A stretch of 64,000 nucleotides of DNA from Saccharopolyspora gloriosae (GTDB taxonomy: Bacteria > Actinomycetota > Actinomycetes > Mycobacteriales > Pseudonocardiaceae): the NCBI RefSeq assembly GCF_022828475.1, contig NZ_CP059557.1, positions 248,001-312,000 of the forward strand, in the 5' to 3' direction. A program made the position numbers and the translations under genes. Within the stretch, counting starts at the first letter, position 1; each line of letters opens with the position of its first letter. This document shows positions 45,654 through 57,062 of the stretch, piece after piece. Below the pieces are notes generated by a model. That model ran no database searches and was not told the DNA's origin. It saw only the letters and a list, made by a program, of their open reading frames with translations.

Positions 45654-46409
45654 GTGAGTGCCCAAGAGTCGTTGCTCCCGCTGCTGGAGCTGCCCGGTGT
45701 CACCGACGCGGTCGCCACCGCGCGGACCGCGATCGACGAGATCCACCGGCACCCGGCGAACCGCCGCGGCTGGCCCGCGACCAGCGCCGAAGCCTCGGTG
45801 CGCGCCGCACGAGCCTCGGCCGCCGTGGCCGGTGGGGCCACCGAGATCCCGGACAGCGGCGAGGTCAGCGACCCGCTGCTGGCGGGCGCGCTGCGCGTGG
45901 CGGAGGCACTGGGGCCGTTGCTGCCGACCTGGCAGCGCGCCCCGTTGCAGGCCTTGGCACGACTGCACGTGCTGGCCGCCGCCGATCTCCCCGGCGACCC
46001 GGACCGACTCGGCAGGCCGAGAGCGGACGAGGCCGTGTCCGGCAGGCTCGACCTGCTCTCCCAGGTGGTCGCGGACGCGGGCGGCAAGTCCCAAGGAGTC
46101 GTGCCGGGTCCCGTGCAGGCGGCGATCGTGCACGGCGAACTGCTCGCGCTGGCCCCGTTCGGCGAGGTCGACGGGATCATCGCGCGGGCCGCCGCGCGGC
46201 TCAGCGTGATCGGCAGCGGCCTCGACCCGAAGGGACTGGTCGTCCCGGAGGTCGCCTACTTCCGGCGGCAGCCCGACTACACGGCCGCGGCCGAGGCGTT
46301 CGCCACCGGCGAACCCGACGGGGTCGCGCGGTGGATCGTGCACTGCTGCACGGCGTTGGAGACCGGCGCGCGCGAAGCGAAGTCCATCGCCGACGCCGTC
46401 GAAGCCTGA
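45654..46409 (+). CDS. Degenerate Fic-fold protein
   Basis: 251 residues. The layout follows the Fic fold: an inhibitory/early helical part, AAIVHGELLALAPFGEVDGI where Fic proteins have HxFx(D/E)GN(G/K)R, then ARAAARLSVIGSGLDPKGLV and a WIVHCC helix. The catalytic His is Ala (LAPF) and the anion-binding GNGR is replaced by VDGIIAR, so AMP transfer is unlikely. Role possibly binding or regulation; unknown. GTG 45654 gives a clean N-terminus. Divergent from acs. I recognise the fold from its pattern only. Confidence 0.65.
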   Translation: MSAQESLLPLLELPGVTDAVATARTAIDEIHRHPANRRGWPATSAEASVRAARASAAVAGGATEIPDSGEVSDPLLAGALRVAEALGPLLPTWQRAPLQALARLHVLAAADLPGDPDRLGRPRADEAVSGRLDLLSQVVADAGGKSQGVVPGPVQAAIVHGELLALAPFGEVDGIIARAAARLSVIGSGLDPKGLVVPEVAYFRRQPDYTAAAEAFATGEPDGVARWIVHCCTALETGAREAKSIADAVEA

Positions 46410-46650
46410 CCCTGAGCCTCGCAGCGCGACGTGCAGGTCCTTGATCAGTGTCTTGCCGGCGGCGAAGCCGATGAGCGGTGACCACCAACGCAGCCGGGCC
46501 ACCGGCGGTTCTGAGCCGTCTTCTCGCGAGGACGGCGATGTTGCGTGTGGCGGAGCCGCTCGAAACTCGATCCCGCAGCGAGCAGACCGCTGAGGTTCCG
46601 CCACCCGGACACCCGAGCAACGCAAGAACAGATACCCGAACGACAGGGAG
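46410..46650 (-). repeat. Dispersed structured intergenic repeat, copy D
   Basis: On the minus strand: GTGTCCGGGTGGCGGAACCT, CAGCGGTCTGCTCGCTGCGG, GCGGCTCCGCCAC, GCCGTCCTCGCGAGAAGACG, CTCAGAACCGCCGGTGG, and CACCGCTCATCGGCTTCGCC. It joins features of copies A (tail, prefix GTGTCCGGG) and C (centre). It ends just before the nucleoside hydrolase ribosome site. Confidence 0.85.
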
Positions 46651-46655
46651 CGAGT

Positions 46656-47588
46656 GTGCCGAAGAAGGTCCTGATCGATTGCGATCCGGGTATCGACGAC
46701 GCGTTGGCCATCGCGTTCGCGCACGGCCGCCCGGAGCTCGAAGTCGTCGGGCTCAGCACCGTCTCCGGCAACGTGGGCCTGGCCCACACCACGAACAACG
46801 CGCTGTGCCTGGCCGAGTTCTACGGCATGGACGTGCCGATCGCGGCGGGCGCGGACCGGCCGCTGGTGCGGGAGACGGTGCTGGCCGACCAGGTGCACGG
46901 CGGTAACGGTCTCGGCGGCGTGACGCTGCCGAGCGCCACGACTCGGGTCGTCGACCGGCACGCGGTCGATTTCATCATCGACACCTTGGCGGCCGAGCCG
47001 GGACGGATCAGCCTGCTCGCCGTGGGGCCGCTGACGAACATCGCCCTCGCCGTGCGCAAGGAGCCTCGGATCGTCGAGTGGGCGCGCGAGTTCGTGATCA
47101 TGGGCGGTTCGTACACGCGCGGCAACCGCACTCCGGCCGCCGAGTTCAACATCCTCGCCGACCCCGAGGCCGCCGCGGTCGTGTTCGACGCGGGCTGGCG
47201 CACCACGATGATCGGCCTCGACCTCACCGCGCAGGCCCGCGCCACCGCCGACGTGCGCGGGCGGTTCGGCGTGCTGGGCCGGTTGGAGGCGGAACTGCTC
47301 TCGCCGATCCTGGACTTCTACGGCCGCCACCCGCAGTACCGGGAGCTCGGCCCGGCGGTGCACGACGCCTGCGCAGTCGCCTTCGCGCTCGACCCGAGCC
47401 TGGTCACCACGGTGCCCGCGCGCGTGGACGTGGAGACCCACGGCCGCTTCACCTCGGGCATGACGGTCACGGACTTCGAGGCCCCGGCGGCACGCCACAA
47501 CGCCGACGTGGCGACGGTCCTCGACACCGAACGCTTCTGGAACCGCCTCCTGGAGGCCTTCAGCCACGTCGCGACGCGGATGCCCTGA
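46656..47588 (+). CDS. Inosine/uridine-preferring nucleoside hydrolase family protein
   Basis: 310 residues. LIDCDPGIDDALAI is the DxDxGxDD calcium site, LAVGPLTNIALAV and FVIMGGSYTRGN complete the pocket, and AVHDACAVAFALDP has the catalytic His/Asp of the family. Hydrolyses the N-glycosidic bond of ribonucleosides for salvage. GTG 46656 follows AGGGAG. Convergent with murQ. Specificity cannot be told. Confidence 0.93.
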   Translation: MPKKVLIDCDPGIDDALAIAFAHGRPELEVVGLSTVSGNVGLAHTTNNALCLAEFYGMDVPIAAGADRPLVRETVLADQVHGGNGLGGVTLPSATTRVVDRHAVDFIIDTLAAEPGRISLLAVGPLTNIALAVRKEPRIVEWAREFVIMGGSYTRGNRTPAAEFNILADPEAAAVVFDAGWRTTMIGLDLTAQARATADVRGRFGVLGRLEAELLSPILDFYGRHPQYRELGPAVHDACAVAFALDPSLVTTVPARVDVETHGRFTSGMTVTDFEAPAARHNADVATVLDTERFWNRLLEAFSHVATRMP

Positions 47589-47624
47589 CAGCTGCGGAAC
47601 TCGACGTCAGGTCGTGGCTGAGCT

Positions 47625-48554
47625 TCAGCCGGAGAGGGAGCGGAGGGCTTCGCGGACTTGGCCGTCGGAGACGGCGAGCGCCGCCGTCGCGCGTTCGACG
47701 TCAGCGCCGGTGAGCAAGTGCACGAGTGCGGTCTTGAGGTCGCCGCCCGCGGCGCCGAGGGCTTGCGCGCACTCGTCCTCGGACGCGTTCGTGGCCTCTT
47801 GCAGGATGCCCACCGTGCGGCCGCGCAGCTTCGCGTTCGTCGCGAGCAGGCTCACCATGAGGTTCGAGTAGGTGCGCCCCATCCGGACCATCACGGCCGT
47901 GGAGAACGACGTGAGCACCAGTTTCTGCGCGGTGCCCGCCTTCATCCGGGTGGAGCCCGCGATCGGTTCCGGGCCGGTGTCGACCGCGATCGTCAGATCC
48001 GCCGGGGCGGTGCCGGTCGATTCGGGGTTCGCCGACATCAACGCGGTGCCCGCCCCGACCTCGCGGGCCGCGCGCAACGCGCCCAGCACGTACGGCGTGC
48101 GACCGGAGGCGGTCAGCCCGAGCACGAAGTCCGAACTCGTCACCGCCGAACGGATCGCCGCCGCGCCGGATTCGGTGTCGTCCTCGGCGTTCTCCACGGG
48201 TTTCTGGAACGCGCCGCTGCCACCGGCCTGGTGCGCGACGACCCAGTCCGCGGGCACGTTGTAGGTGGGGATGAGCTCGGCCGCGTCGAGCACCGCGAGC
48301 CGCCCCGAGGTGCCCGCGCCGACGTAGTGCACCCGCCCGCCGCCGCGCAGCGCGGTGACCGCCAGATCCACGGCGCGCGCCAGCTCGGGCAGCGCCCGCC
48401 CCACGGCCTCCGGCACGGTGCGGTCCTCGGCGTTGAGCACCTGCAGGATGTCCAGCGTCGGCAGCAGGTCGATGTCCCTGGTCCGGTCGTTGGTGCGCTC
48501 CGTCGGCGCGTTCACTCGCACAGCGGGTTCGTCCGCCGGTGTGTTGCGGCTCAT
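47625..48554 (-). CDS. murQ: N-acetylmuramic acid 6-phosphate etherase
   Basis: 309 residues. One SIS domain: VHYVGAGTSGRLAVLDAAEL, then PTYNVPADWVVAHQAGG, ENAEDDTESG (catalytic Glu) and GSTRMKAGTAQKLVL. Cleaves the lactyl ether of MurNAc-6-P, giving GlcNAc-6-P and D-lactate. The ATG overlaps the regulator stop by four bases. Together with NagZ, NamZ and the AmiE-like gene at 54-58.9 kb it forms a split recycling set. Confidence 0.96.
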   Translation of the reverse strand: MSRNTPADEPAVRVNAPTERTNDRTRDIDLLPTLDILQVLNAEDRTVPEAVGRALPELARAVDLAVTALRGGGRVHYVGAGTSGRLAVLDAAELIPTYNVPADWVVAHQAGGSGAFQKPVENAEDDTESGAAAIRSAVTSSDFVLGLTASGRTPYVLGALRAAREVGAGTALMSANPESTGTAPADLTIAVDTGPEPIAGSTRMKAGTAQKLVLTSFSTAVMVRMGRTYSNLMVSLLATNAKLRGRTVGILQEATNASEDECAQALGAAGGDLKTALVHLLTGADVERATAALAVSDGQVREALRSLSG

Positions 48555-49477
48555 CGACCGTCCTCCTTGTGCCTTCGGCGGTCGGGTCGGGCACCGAGCC
48601 GGTGCGCGCCGACCGCCTCGTAGGTGACTTCCAGCGCTGCCTTGGTGTCGTCGATCCGGCGTTGCGCCACGCCGATGAACAGGCAGTCGATCACGGTGAG
48701 CTGGCCGATGCGGCTGGCCATCGCCCCGGAACGGTAGGTCGTCTCGCGCACCGCCGTGGTGAGCACGTGGTCGGCGATCTCGGTGATGGGGGAGCGGCTG
48801 AAGTTGGTGAGCGCGGCCGTGACGGCCCCGCGGTGGCCCGCTTCGCGCAGCGCCTCCGTGGTCTCGGTGGTGGCGCCGGTGTGCGAGATGCCGAGCGCCA
48901 CGTCACCGTCGCGCAGCAGCGCCGCTGAGGTCAGCGCCGCGTGCGTGTCCGACCACGCGAAGCAGGTCAGCCCGATGCGGTGCAGCTTCTGCTGCAGGTC
49001 GAGGGCGACGAAGGCGCTGGCACCGACGCCGTAGACGTCGATCCGGCGGGCCTGCGCGACGGCGTCCACCACGGCGGACAACGCGTTCGCGTCGAGCTGG
49101 CCCGCGGTCTCCTCCACGGCTTTCGCGTCGGCGTAGGCGACCTTGTCGATGATCTGGTCCAGCCGGTCGTCCGGCTCGATGTCGCCGCCCAGGTCGCGGT
49201 CCCGGTTGGAGGTGCGGGCGGTGTCGGCGGCGAGGGCGATGCGCAGGTCCGGGTAGCCGCCGACCCCGATGGCCTTGCAGAACCGGGTCACGGTGGTCTC
49301 GCTGGTGCCCGCGGCCTCGGCCACGTCGGTGATGCTGCGCCGCGCGATGGAGGCGGGCGCGGACAGCACGATGTTGGCGACCCGCTGTTCGGCTTTGGCC
49401 AGACCGGGGAGCAGGGAGCGGATGCGGACCAGGGGACTGTTCGCACCGGCTTCGTCGGGGGCTTCGTCAATGGCCAT
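48551..49477 (-). CDS. MurR/RpiR-family regulator
   Basis: 308 residues. N-terminal HTH_6 (RVANIVLSAPASIARRSITD, AGTSETTVTRFCKAIG) and a C-terminal SIS domain (RIDVYGVGASAFVALDLQQK, ISHTGATTETTEAL) that binds phosphosugars. Likely ligand MurNAc-6-P, the MurQ substrate, by the 4-base overlap. The ATG has no clear ribosome site; the transcript could be nearly leaderless. The regulon may extend to the NagZ operon. Confidence 0.93.
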   Translation of the reverse strand: MAIDEAPDEAGANSPLVRIRSLLPGLAKAEQRVANIVLSAPASIARRSITDVAEAAGTSETTVTRFCKAIGVGGYPDLRIALAADTARTSNRDRDLGGDIEPDDRLDQIIDKVAYADAKAVEETAGQLDANALSAVVDAVAQARRIDVYGVGASAFVALDLQQKLHRIGLTCFAWSDTHAALTSAALLRDGDVALGISHTGATTETTEALREAGHRGAVTAALTNFSRSPITEIADHVLTTAVRETTYRSGAMASRIGQLTVIDCLFIGVAQRRIDDTKAALEVTYEAVGAHRLGARPDRRRHKEDGR

Positions 49478-49658
49478 GTGGGAAACTTACTAACGCCGAT
49501 CTGTGCAGGTCAATGCGGGTATGCCCGCAGCGAGGGGGAGTTGCCCGGTTTGGGCGCGTGGGAGCCTGTCATCGGGTGGACGGGGTTCGGCGGCCGCCGG
49601 GTTGCACCGCGGATTCGCTACCCTTCGTGCAGACGCCGACGGCGCGAAGCGGGGTGAC

Positions 49659-51298
49659 ATGAGCGGGCCAGCGGACCTCGGCTCCGAGTGGTTCTGCGCG
49701 ACCGGGTCGATCTCGACGCCCGTCGCCGAGCACACCGAGTTCCTGCTTCAGCAGCACGAGGCCGGCGCTGTGCGGCTTTACGACCGGGGTGTCCTGGACC
49801 CTGCCGACCCGGCGGCGCCGGTGCGGCGCCGGATGACGTGGCAGCGCGACGGCGATCCGGTCTCGGCGGTGCTGGTGCTGCTGGCGCGCGATGAGCAGGT
49901 CCGGTTGTGGTTCGCCGCTCGTTGCCCCGCCGGGTGGGGGCACGGACTGCCGTCGCCGCTGATCCGGGCGGGCCTGGCGAGGTTCCCGCTGGCCGATCCG
50001 CGCAGCGGGCTCGCCGTCACCGGCTCCACGCTGCGCGACGACCCGGACGACCTGGCCGGGCTGCTCGCCGCCACGCGGGATCGGCGCAGCGAGACCGCGG
50101 TGCTGGTGCGCCACATCGACCGGGAACCGGGGCGGCCGTTGGTGGTGCCGCGTCCGTCGGCGGAGTTCCGGAAGGCGACGTTGGGCTGCGCGTCGGTGGT
50201 GTTCGTCGGGGACGCCGTGGCGCAGCGGCTCGCCGTGGAATTGCCCGAGCGGCTGCGGATTCCCTGGCGGGGCGCCAGGTTGTTCCTCCCGGTCGCCTGG
50301 TCGGCTGAGCGCGCGGACCCTCAACTGTCCGGAGTGGACGTCGATGACGCCGCGGCGTGGTCGGGCGCGGTCGAACTCGCGCTGCGGGTCTCGCGGCGCC
50401 GGGAACCCGGCACGACGGACGCGGAGCTGTGGTCGACGCTGTTCGCCACCGCCTGGCACGACGAGCGCGTCGCCGACGTCCCGGCCGGGCCTGCGGAGCG
50501 CTGGTTCGCGGTCGCCGGCGGCGCGGACAAGTCCGACCTGCGACAGCGCATCCAAGGATCCGGTGCGCGGCAAGCGGAATCCAAGGAGGCGGCGGCCCGT
50601 CGAGCGGAGGCGGTGAGCGGACTGGACACCAAGATCGAGCAGGTCGCCGCCAAGCTGACCGGACTCGACCGGTCCCGGCGCAGGCTGGCCGATGCCGCGC
50701 TGCGGTTGCGCGCCGAACGGGACGCGGCGCGGGATCGGCTCGCGGGCACCTCCCTCGGCGCCGCCCGCCGTCGGCGGGACGCGGCGGTGCGTTCGACGCG
50801 AGCCGGAGCGCAGCGGCTCGCCGACTGCGAGCGGGAACTGGAACGGTTGCGGGACGAGGAGAATCAGCTGCTCACCGAGCTCGGCAGGCCCGTGGCGCCC
50901 GATCCGATCCGGCTGCCGGAACCGGCCGGGGTGTGCTTCGGCCCGGGAGTCCGGGAGGAGATCGGGTGCCTCGACGATGCGCGGACGCGGCGGTGCGGGC
51001 AGGTGCTGGACCTGCTCGGCTCTTACGCCGCCGCTCCCGACGGCTCGCTCGCCGAGCACCTGCGCGCCGGAGGAATTGCGCCGCCGCCCGGAAACCCGGA
51101 CTCGGATGCCGAGCACCTCGCCGCCGTCACCTTCCGGGTACCGACCGAGGTCGACCCGTCCGGGTGGGCGGCGTTCCCCGCGTTCATGCGGCTGGATCAC
51201 GCCGGTGACCCGAGGTTCGCGTTGCACTACCTGGACGACACCGCCGGAACGACCGGCGCGGTGCACGTCGGATACGTCGGACCGGAACTCGGTGCGCG

Positions 51299-51302
<4 letters not shown>
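49659..51302 (+). CDS. Coiled-coil protein of unknown function, first paralogue
   Basis: 547 residues. N-terminal alpha/beta region (about 1-230) ends in IPWRGARLFLPVAW; residues about 300-420 are highly charged and helical (KIEQVAAKLTGLDRSRRRL, DCERELERLRDEENQ), predicted coiled coil. The C-terminal domain (about 430-547) has FRVPTEVDPSGWAAFPAFMR and ends with LHYLDDTAGTTGAVHVGYVG. The last motif, DDT...VHVGYxGP, recurs at the C-terminus of many actinobacterial proteins of unknown role, often in accessory gene clusters. No catalytic motif recognised. ATG at 49659. Overlaps the next gene as ATGA. Confidence 0.75.
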
Positions 51303-53137
<1,835 letters not shown>

Positions 53138-53264
53138 TCGTCAACGTCGAGGTGGATCCGCGGGCAGCACGTGCTCAATCGGTGGTGACGCACAACGAGC
53201 AGACCACGGCCTCGTGCGCGACAGGCCAGTGCGTCGGGGCGTTCGAAGTCCTGCTCGCGCACGT

Positions 53265-53480
53265 GGCACGTGTAACCGGTGTCCACCCGTCCACGCCTGG
53301 AGCCTGCTCAACGGCTTCCTGCCGTAGACGACCAGCGCCACCACGATCAGCGTCGTGATCAGGTACCCCGGCCACAGCCGCACGCCGAGCTCGACTTCCA
53401 GGCCCCCGCCATGATCGCGCCTTCGGTGAAGAAGATGAACGTGAAGCTGCCGAAGATGATGCTGGTCTGCGCTCAGGAAC
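53265..53480 (-). pseudogene. Remnant of a membrane transporter-like gene
   Basis: Minus-strand pieces in two frames: FGSFTFIFFTEGAIMAGAW in one, then, after a shift near 53396, VRLWPGYLITTLIVVALVVY and GRKPLSRLQAWTGG in another. Together they look like the last two helices of a permease. No intact start or frame remains. The rest of 53138-53546 shows no gene. Confidence 0.45.
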
Positions 53481-53546
53481 GCGCTGGGCGGCGCGGCGGA
53501 ACCCGCGGGTCACGTGGTGCGCGATCACCAGGTGCCCCGCCGAGGT

Positions 53547-53936
53547 TCAGCCCGGCACGTGTTCCGGTTCGACGAGCACGACCACGCGTTCATCTCCCGG
53601 TTGGCCCCACTGGTAGGTGTCCTCGCCGGTGTACTTCTTCGCCATCTTGTTGATGAACGCGTTCTCCGGGTCCGGTTCCGCTCCGACGACCCGGCCGCGG
53701 ATCTCGACGTAGAGGTACGGGTTGTCCGGATCGTGCGCGGACAGCGCGATGCGCGGATCCCGTTGCAGGTTCCGGAACTTCTGCCTGGCCGTGGTCTGGC
53801 TGAACTTCAGGTGCGTGCCGTCCCAGTCGATCCACACCGGGCTGGACTGCGGCTCGCCACGCGGGCCGAGGGTGGCGATGTGCGCGAAAGCGCGCTTGCC
53901 GAGGATCTCTTCCAGTTCCCGCGGAATCACGGACAT
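53547..53936 (-). CDS. PPOX-class (F420-dependent type) flavin/deazaflavin oxidoreductase
   Basis: 129 residues. Split-barrel fold: AFAHIATLGPRGEPQSSPVW, KFSQTTARQKFRNLQRDPR and PDNPYLYVEIRGRVV follow the F420-dependent PPOX pattern (Rv1155-like). C-terminal half has INKMAKKYTGEDTYQWG. AGGAGG precedes the ATG at 53936. Substrate unknown. Upstream (minus direction) lies the recycling operon, 103 bases away. Confidence 0.9.
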   Translation of the reverse strand: MSVIPRELEEILGKRAFAHIATLGPRGEPQSSPVWIDWDGTHLKFSQTTARQKFRNLQRDPRIALSAHDPDNPYLYVEIRGRVVGAEPDPENAFINKMAKKYTGEDTYQWGQPGDERVVVLVEPEHVPG

Positions 53937-54039
53937 GGCACTGCCTCCTGGCGCTCGACGATGAACACCAGGAACGACACCGTGATCGCGGCCGCTATTC
54001 CGGTTCGCGATCCGTTTCGCCCGTTCGGGGAACAGGCCG

Positions 54040-55788
54040 TCAGCGGTCGACCTGCCGCCAGCCCTGCGGCGTGAGGCCATGGGGTTCGCGCTCGCCGTCG
54101 AGCAGCGTGCGCTCCTGATCCGCGACGGAGATGCCGTCCAGCAGCACTCCGCGTCCCACGTACTGGTCGTCCGGTGCGTAGCGCCAGCGCAGCAGCACCC
54201 GCCGGCCCGGCTGTGCGTCGACCGTGCCGCGCACCTGCCACCACGCGCGGTGGCCGGACGCCGTCAGGTCCTGCTGCGGACCTTCGGGAGCCCCTTCGCC
54301 GTCCGCCGTCACCGGCACCGGCTGCCACGACCTGCCACCGTCCGTACTGGACTCAACGCGGAGCGGGTCGGCGCCGTCCGCGTCCCGCTGGGTGTCCACG
54401 AACGAATCGAACGCCACCCGCACCGGCCCGGCGACCGGCCCCAACTCCCGCGTCGTCAACGTCGCGGGAACCGAAGCGGAAGCCGTCCACTCCCGCGAAC
54501 CGCGCACGGGTCGCACCGCCAGTGACTCCGCCATCCCCTGCGCGAGCACCTGCCGCGCCTCGTTGTTCGAACCCCACTCCCGCGACGGATGCACCCGGTT
54601 CGTCAACAGCACCACCACCGAACGCGACAGCGGGTCCAATACCAGCGACGTACCGGTGTAACCCGTGTGCCCCGCCGTCCGCGGGCTGCTGAGCCCGGCC
54701 ATGTACCAGCGCTGATCCAGCTCGAACCCCAAGCCGTGCGAATTGCCGGGGAAGCCGCCGTTGAAGTCGGTCAGCATCTGGTCCACCGAGTCCTCGTCCA
54801 GCACCTCGGTATCGCCGTAAGCGCCGCCGTTGAGCAGCGCCTGCCCCAGGATCGCCAGGTCGTGCGCGGTGGAGAAGATCCCCGCCTCACCGGCGACCCC
54901 GCCCAGCGACCACGCGTTCTCGTCGTGCACCTCGCCGCGGACCATGCCGCGCGGCGGGTCCGCCTGGAACTCGGTGGCCGCGATCCGATCCCGCTTCTGC
55001 GGCGGCGGGTTGTACCCCGTGTCGACCATGCCCAGCGGCTCGGTGATCCGGTGGCGCACCACCTCGTCGAGCGGCTCGCCCGCCATCCGAGCCACCAGCA
55101 CGCCCAGCGTGATCATGTTCGGGTCGGAGTACTCGTAGCCCGAGCCCGGCGGGTGCTGCGGCGTCAAACCCATGACGTGCGGAATCCGCTCCTGCGGCGG
55201 CAGCTTCCACAACTGCACCTCGGCCTGCAGGCCCGAGGTGTGCGTGAGCAGGTGCCGCACGGTGATCGATTCCTTGCCGTTGACGCCGAACTCCGGCAGG
55301 TACCGCGCGACCGGCGCGTCCAGATCCACCGTGCCGTCCTCGACCTGCTGCAGCGCGGCGATCGAGGTGAACAGCTTGGTGATCGACGCGACGTCGAAGA
55401 TCGTGTCCGGCCGCATCGGCTCCTGCTGTTGCGGCGGCAACTCGGTGCCCTTGTCGTCCGCGTAGCGCACCTCGCGGCCGAACGCGTCCTGGCGGACCAC
55501 CACGCCGTCGTGCGCCAGCAGCGCCACCGCGCCCGCGTACATCGGGTGCTCGCGGCCCGGCGTCGGCTCGGTCCACGTCGCGATCCGCCGCATGGCCGCG
55601 TCGATCGGCTTCGCGTCCAGCCCCGCCTCCTGCGCGGAACCGGGCCGCAGCACGGTGTCCGAGGCCGCGAACCCCTCCTGCGGCCGGTCGAACCGGCCGC
55701 CCGCGCCCTCCGGTGCCGAAGCGCACGCGGGACTCGCGGTGGCCGCGGTGACCGATGCCAAAACCAGCGCCGACAGCGTTCTGCGCAT
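54040..55788 (-). CDS. Secreted serine hydrolase, AmiE-like (beta-lactamase fold) with C-terminal extension
   Basis: 582 residues. Signal peptide (MRRTLSALVLASVTAATASP, then ACASA). Beta-lactamase/esterase fold: nucleophile Ser in DVASITKLFTS (SxxK), Tyr in GYEYSDPNMI (YSN-like YSD), and HTGYTGTSLV (HTG for KTG). In Bacillus subtilis the gene of this type beside nagZ and namZ is the MurNAc-L-alanine amidase AmiE. About 150 extra residues at the C-terminus (SSTDGGRSWQPVPV, WWQVRGTVDAQPG) look like a beta-sandwich, perhaps sugar- or wall-binding. ATG 55788 follows GAGGGG. Last gene of the nagZ-namZ-amiE-like operon. Confidence 0.88.
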   Translation of the reverse strand: MRRTLSALVLASVTAATASPACASAPEGAGGRFDRPQEGFAASDTVLRPGSAQEAGLDAKPIDAAMRRIATWTEPTPGREHPMYAGAVALLAHDGVVVRQDAFGREVRYADDKGTELPPQQQEPMRPDTIFDVASITKLFTSIAALQQVEDGTVDLDAPVARYLPEFGVNGKESITVRHLLTHTSGLQAEVQLWKLPPQERIPHVMGLTPQHPPGSGYEYSDPNMITLGVLVARMAGEPLDEVVRHRITEPLGMVDTGYNPPPQKRDRIAATEFQADPPRGMVRGEVHDENAWSLGGVAGEAGIFSTAHDLAILGQALLNGGAYGDTEVLDEDSVDQMLTDFNGGFPGNSHGLGFELDQRWYMAGLSSPRTAGHTGYTGTSLVLDPLSRSVVVLLTNRVHPSREWGSNNEARQVLAQGMAESLAVRPVRGSREWTASASVPATLTTRELGPVAGPVRVAFDSFVDTQRDADGADPLRVESSTDGGRSWQPVPVTADGEGAPEGPQQDLTASGHRAWWQVRGTVDAQPGRRVLLRWRYAPDDQYVGRGVLLDGISVADQERTLLDGEREPHGLTPQGWRQVDR

Positions 55789-55810
55789 CACGGACCCCAC
55801 CCCTCGAACG

Positions 55811-57058
55811 TCACCGGTACAGCGAATAGCGTCCCCGCGACCGGCGGAACTCGGCCAATTCGGCTTCCCAGGAACCGACGATCTCGTCCACCTCCGCGCC
55901 CGCGTCGATCATGGTGCGGACCCGGTCGGTACCGGCCAACTTGTCGAACATGCCGTCCGGGCGCCAGCCGAACGCCTGCGGGTACAGCCGCCTCACCGTG
56001 ACCAGCATGGTGATCGCCACCCGCACCGGATCCAGCTCGCCGTGCCGGTACAACTGCACGCCGCCGCAGGTCTTCTCGGCGTGCTTGGAGAACGTCGGCA
56101 CGAAGTAGGTCTCGCGGAACCGCACCCCCTCCAACCCGGCCGCGTTCAACTCCTCGGCCCACCGCCAGTCGATACCGGGCGCTCCGATGATCTCGAAGGG
56201 CCGCGTCGTGCCCCGGCCTTCGGACAGCACCGTGCCCTCGAACAACCCGGTTCCCGGGTACACCATCGCGGTGTCCGGCGTCGGCATGTTCGGGCTCGGC
56301 GGAACCCACGGCACCGCAGGCTCCGCGCCGCGGCCCCGCCAGCCCTCGACCCGCACCACCTCCAGGCGGTCGCGCAGCGGAACGTCGAGGAACCGGGCGT
56401 CGAACATCTTCGCCAGCTCGCCGATCGTCATGCCGTGCTGCTGGGCGATCGGCAGCAGCCCCACCCCGGAGGCGAACCGCGGATCCAGGACGGGACCCGC
56501 CACCTGGTGCCCGCCGATCGGGTTCGGCCGGTCCAGCACCATGAACCCCGCGCCGACCTCGGCGGCCGCCCGCATCGCCTCGTACATCGTCCAGACGTAG
56601 GTGTAGAAGCGGGCGCCGACGTCCGCGATGTCAAACACGACCTGCTGCACCCCGGCCTTGCGGAACATGCCCGCCAGCGCAGGCACGTCCGCGCCGTACG
56701 CGTCGTACACCGGAATCCCGGTGCGCGGATCCGTGACGTCGCCCTCCGAGCCGCCGGCCTGCGACGTTCCCCGGAAACCGTGCTCGGGACCGAACACCGC
56801 GGCGATGTCCACCGCCCCGCTCCCGTGCATCGCGTCCACCACGTGCTCCAGCGACGCCAGCACCCCGGTCGGGTTGGTGATCACCCCGAGCCTGCGCCCG
56901 GTGAGCCGCTGCCAGCCTTCCGCGGCCAGCACGTCCGCGCCCGTGCGCACCGGCTCGGACGTGGCCTCTTCCGGGGCGGCGGCGCATGCGCTGCCCGCGC
57001 CCAGCAGCGGGGCGGTGAGCGCGGTCGACGTCAGGAAACCCCGCCTGTTCAGCGGCAT
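55811..57058 (-). CDS. namZ: Exo-beta-N-acetylmuramidase NamZ family (DUF1343)
   Basis: 415 residues. N-terminus NRRGFLTSTALTAPLLGAG is a Tat-type signal (RRxFLT), followed by SACAAA, a possible lipobox Cys. DUF1343 features: GVITNPTG, AVFGPEHGFRG, VPVYDAYG-like IPVYDAYGADVPA, VVFDIADVGARFYTYVWTMY and LDRPNPIGG. NamZ removes MurNAc from non-reducing ends of wall fragments. Stop of nagZ is four bases upstream. In M. tuberculosis I recall no counterpart; the set matches the Bacillus murQ-murR-murP-amiE-nagZ-namZ operon. Confidence 0.92.
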   Translation of the reverse strand: MPLNRRGFLTSTALTAPLLGAGSACAAAPEEATSEPVRTGADVLAAEGWQRLTGRRLGVITNPTGVLASLEHVVDAMHGSGAVDIAAVFGPEHGFRGTSQAGGSEGDVTDPRTGIPVYDAYGADVPALAGMFRKAGVQQVVFDIADVGARFYTYVWTMYEAMRAAAEVGAGFMVLDRPNPIGGHQVAGPVLDPRFASGVGLLPIAQQHGMTIGELAKMFDARFLDVPLRDRLEVVRVEGWRGRGAEPAVPWVPPSPNMPTPDTAMVYPGTGLFEGTVLSEGRGTTRPFEIIGAPGIDWRWAEELNAAGLEGVRFRETYFVPTFSKHAEKTCGGVQLYRHGELDPVRVAITMLVTVRRLYPQAFGWRPDGMFDKLAGTDRVRTMIDAGAEVDEIVGSWEAELAEFRRSRGRYSLYR

Positions 57059-57062
57059 CAGG

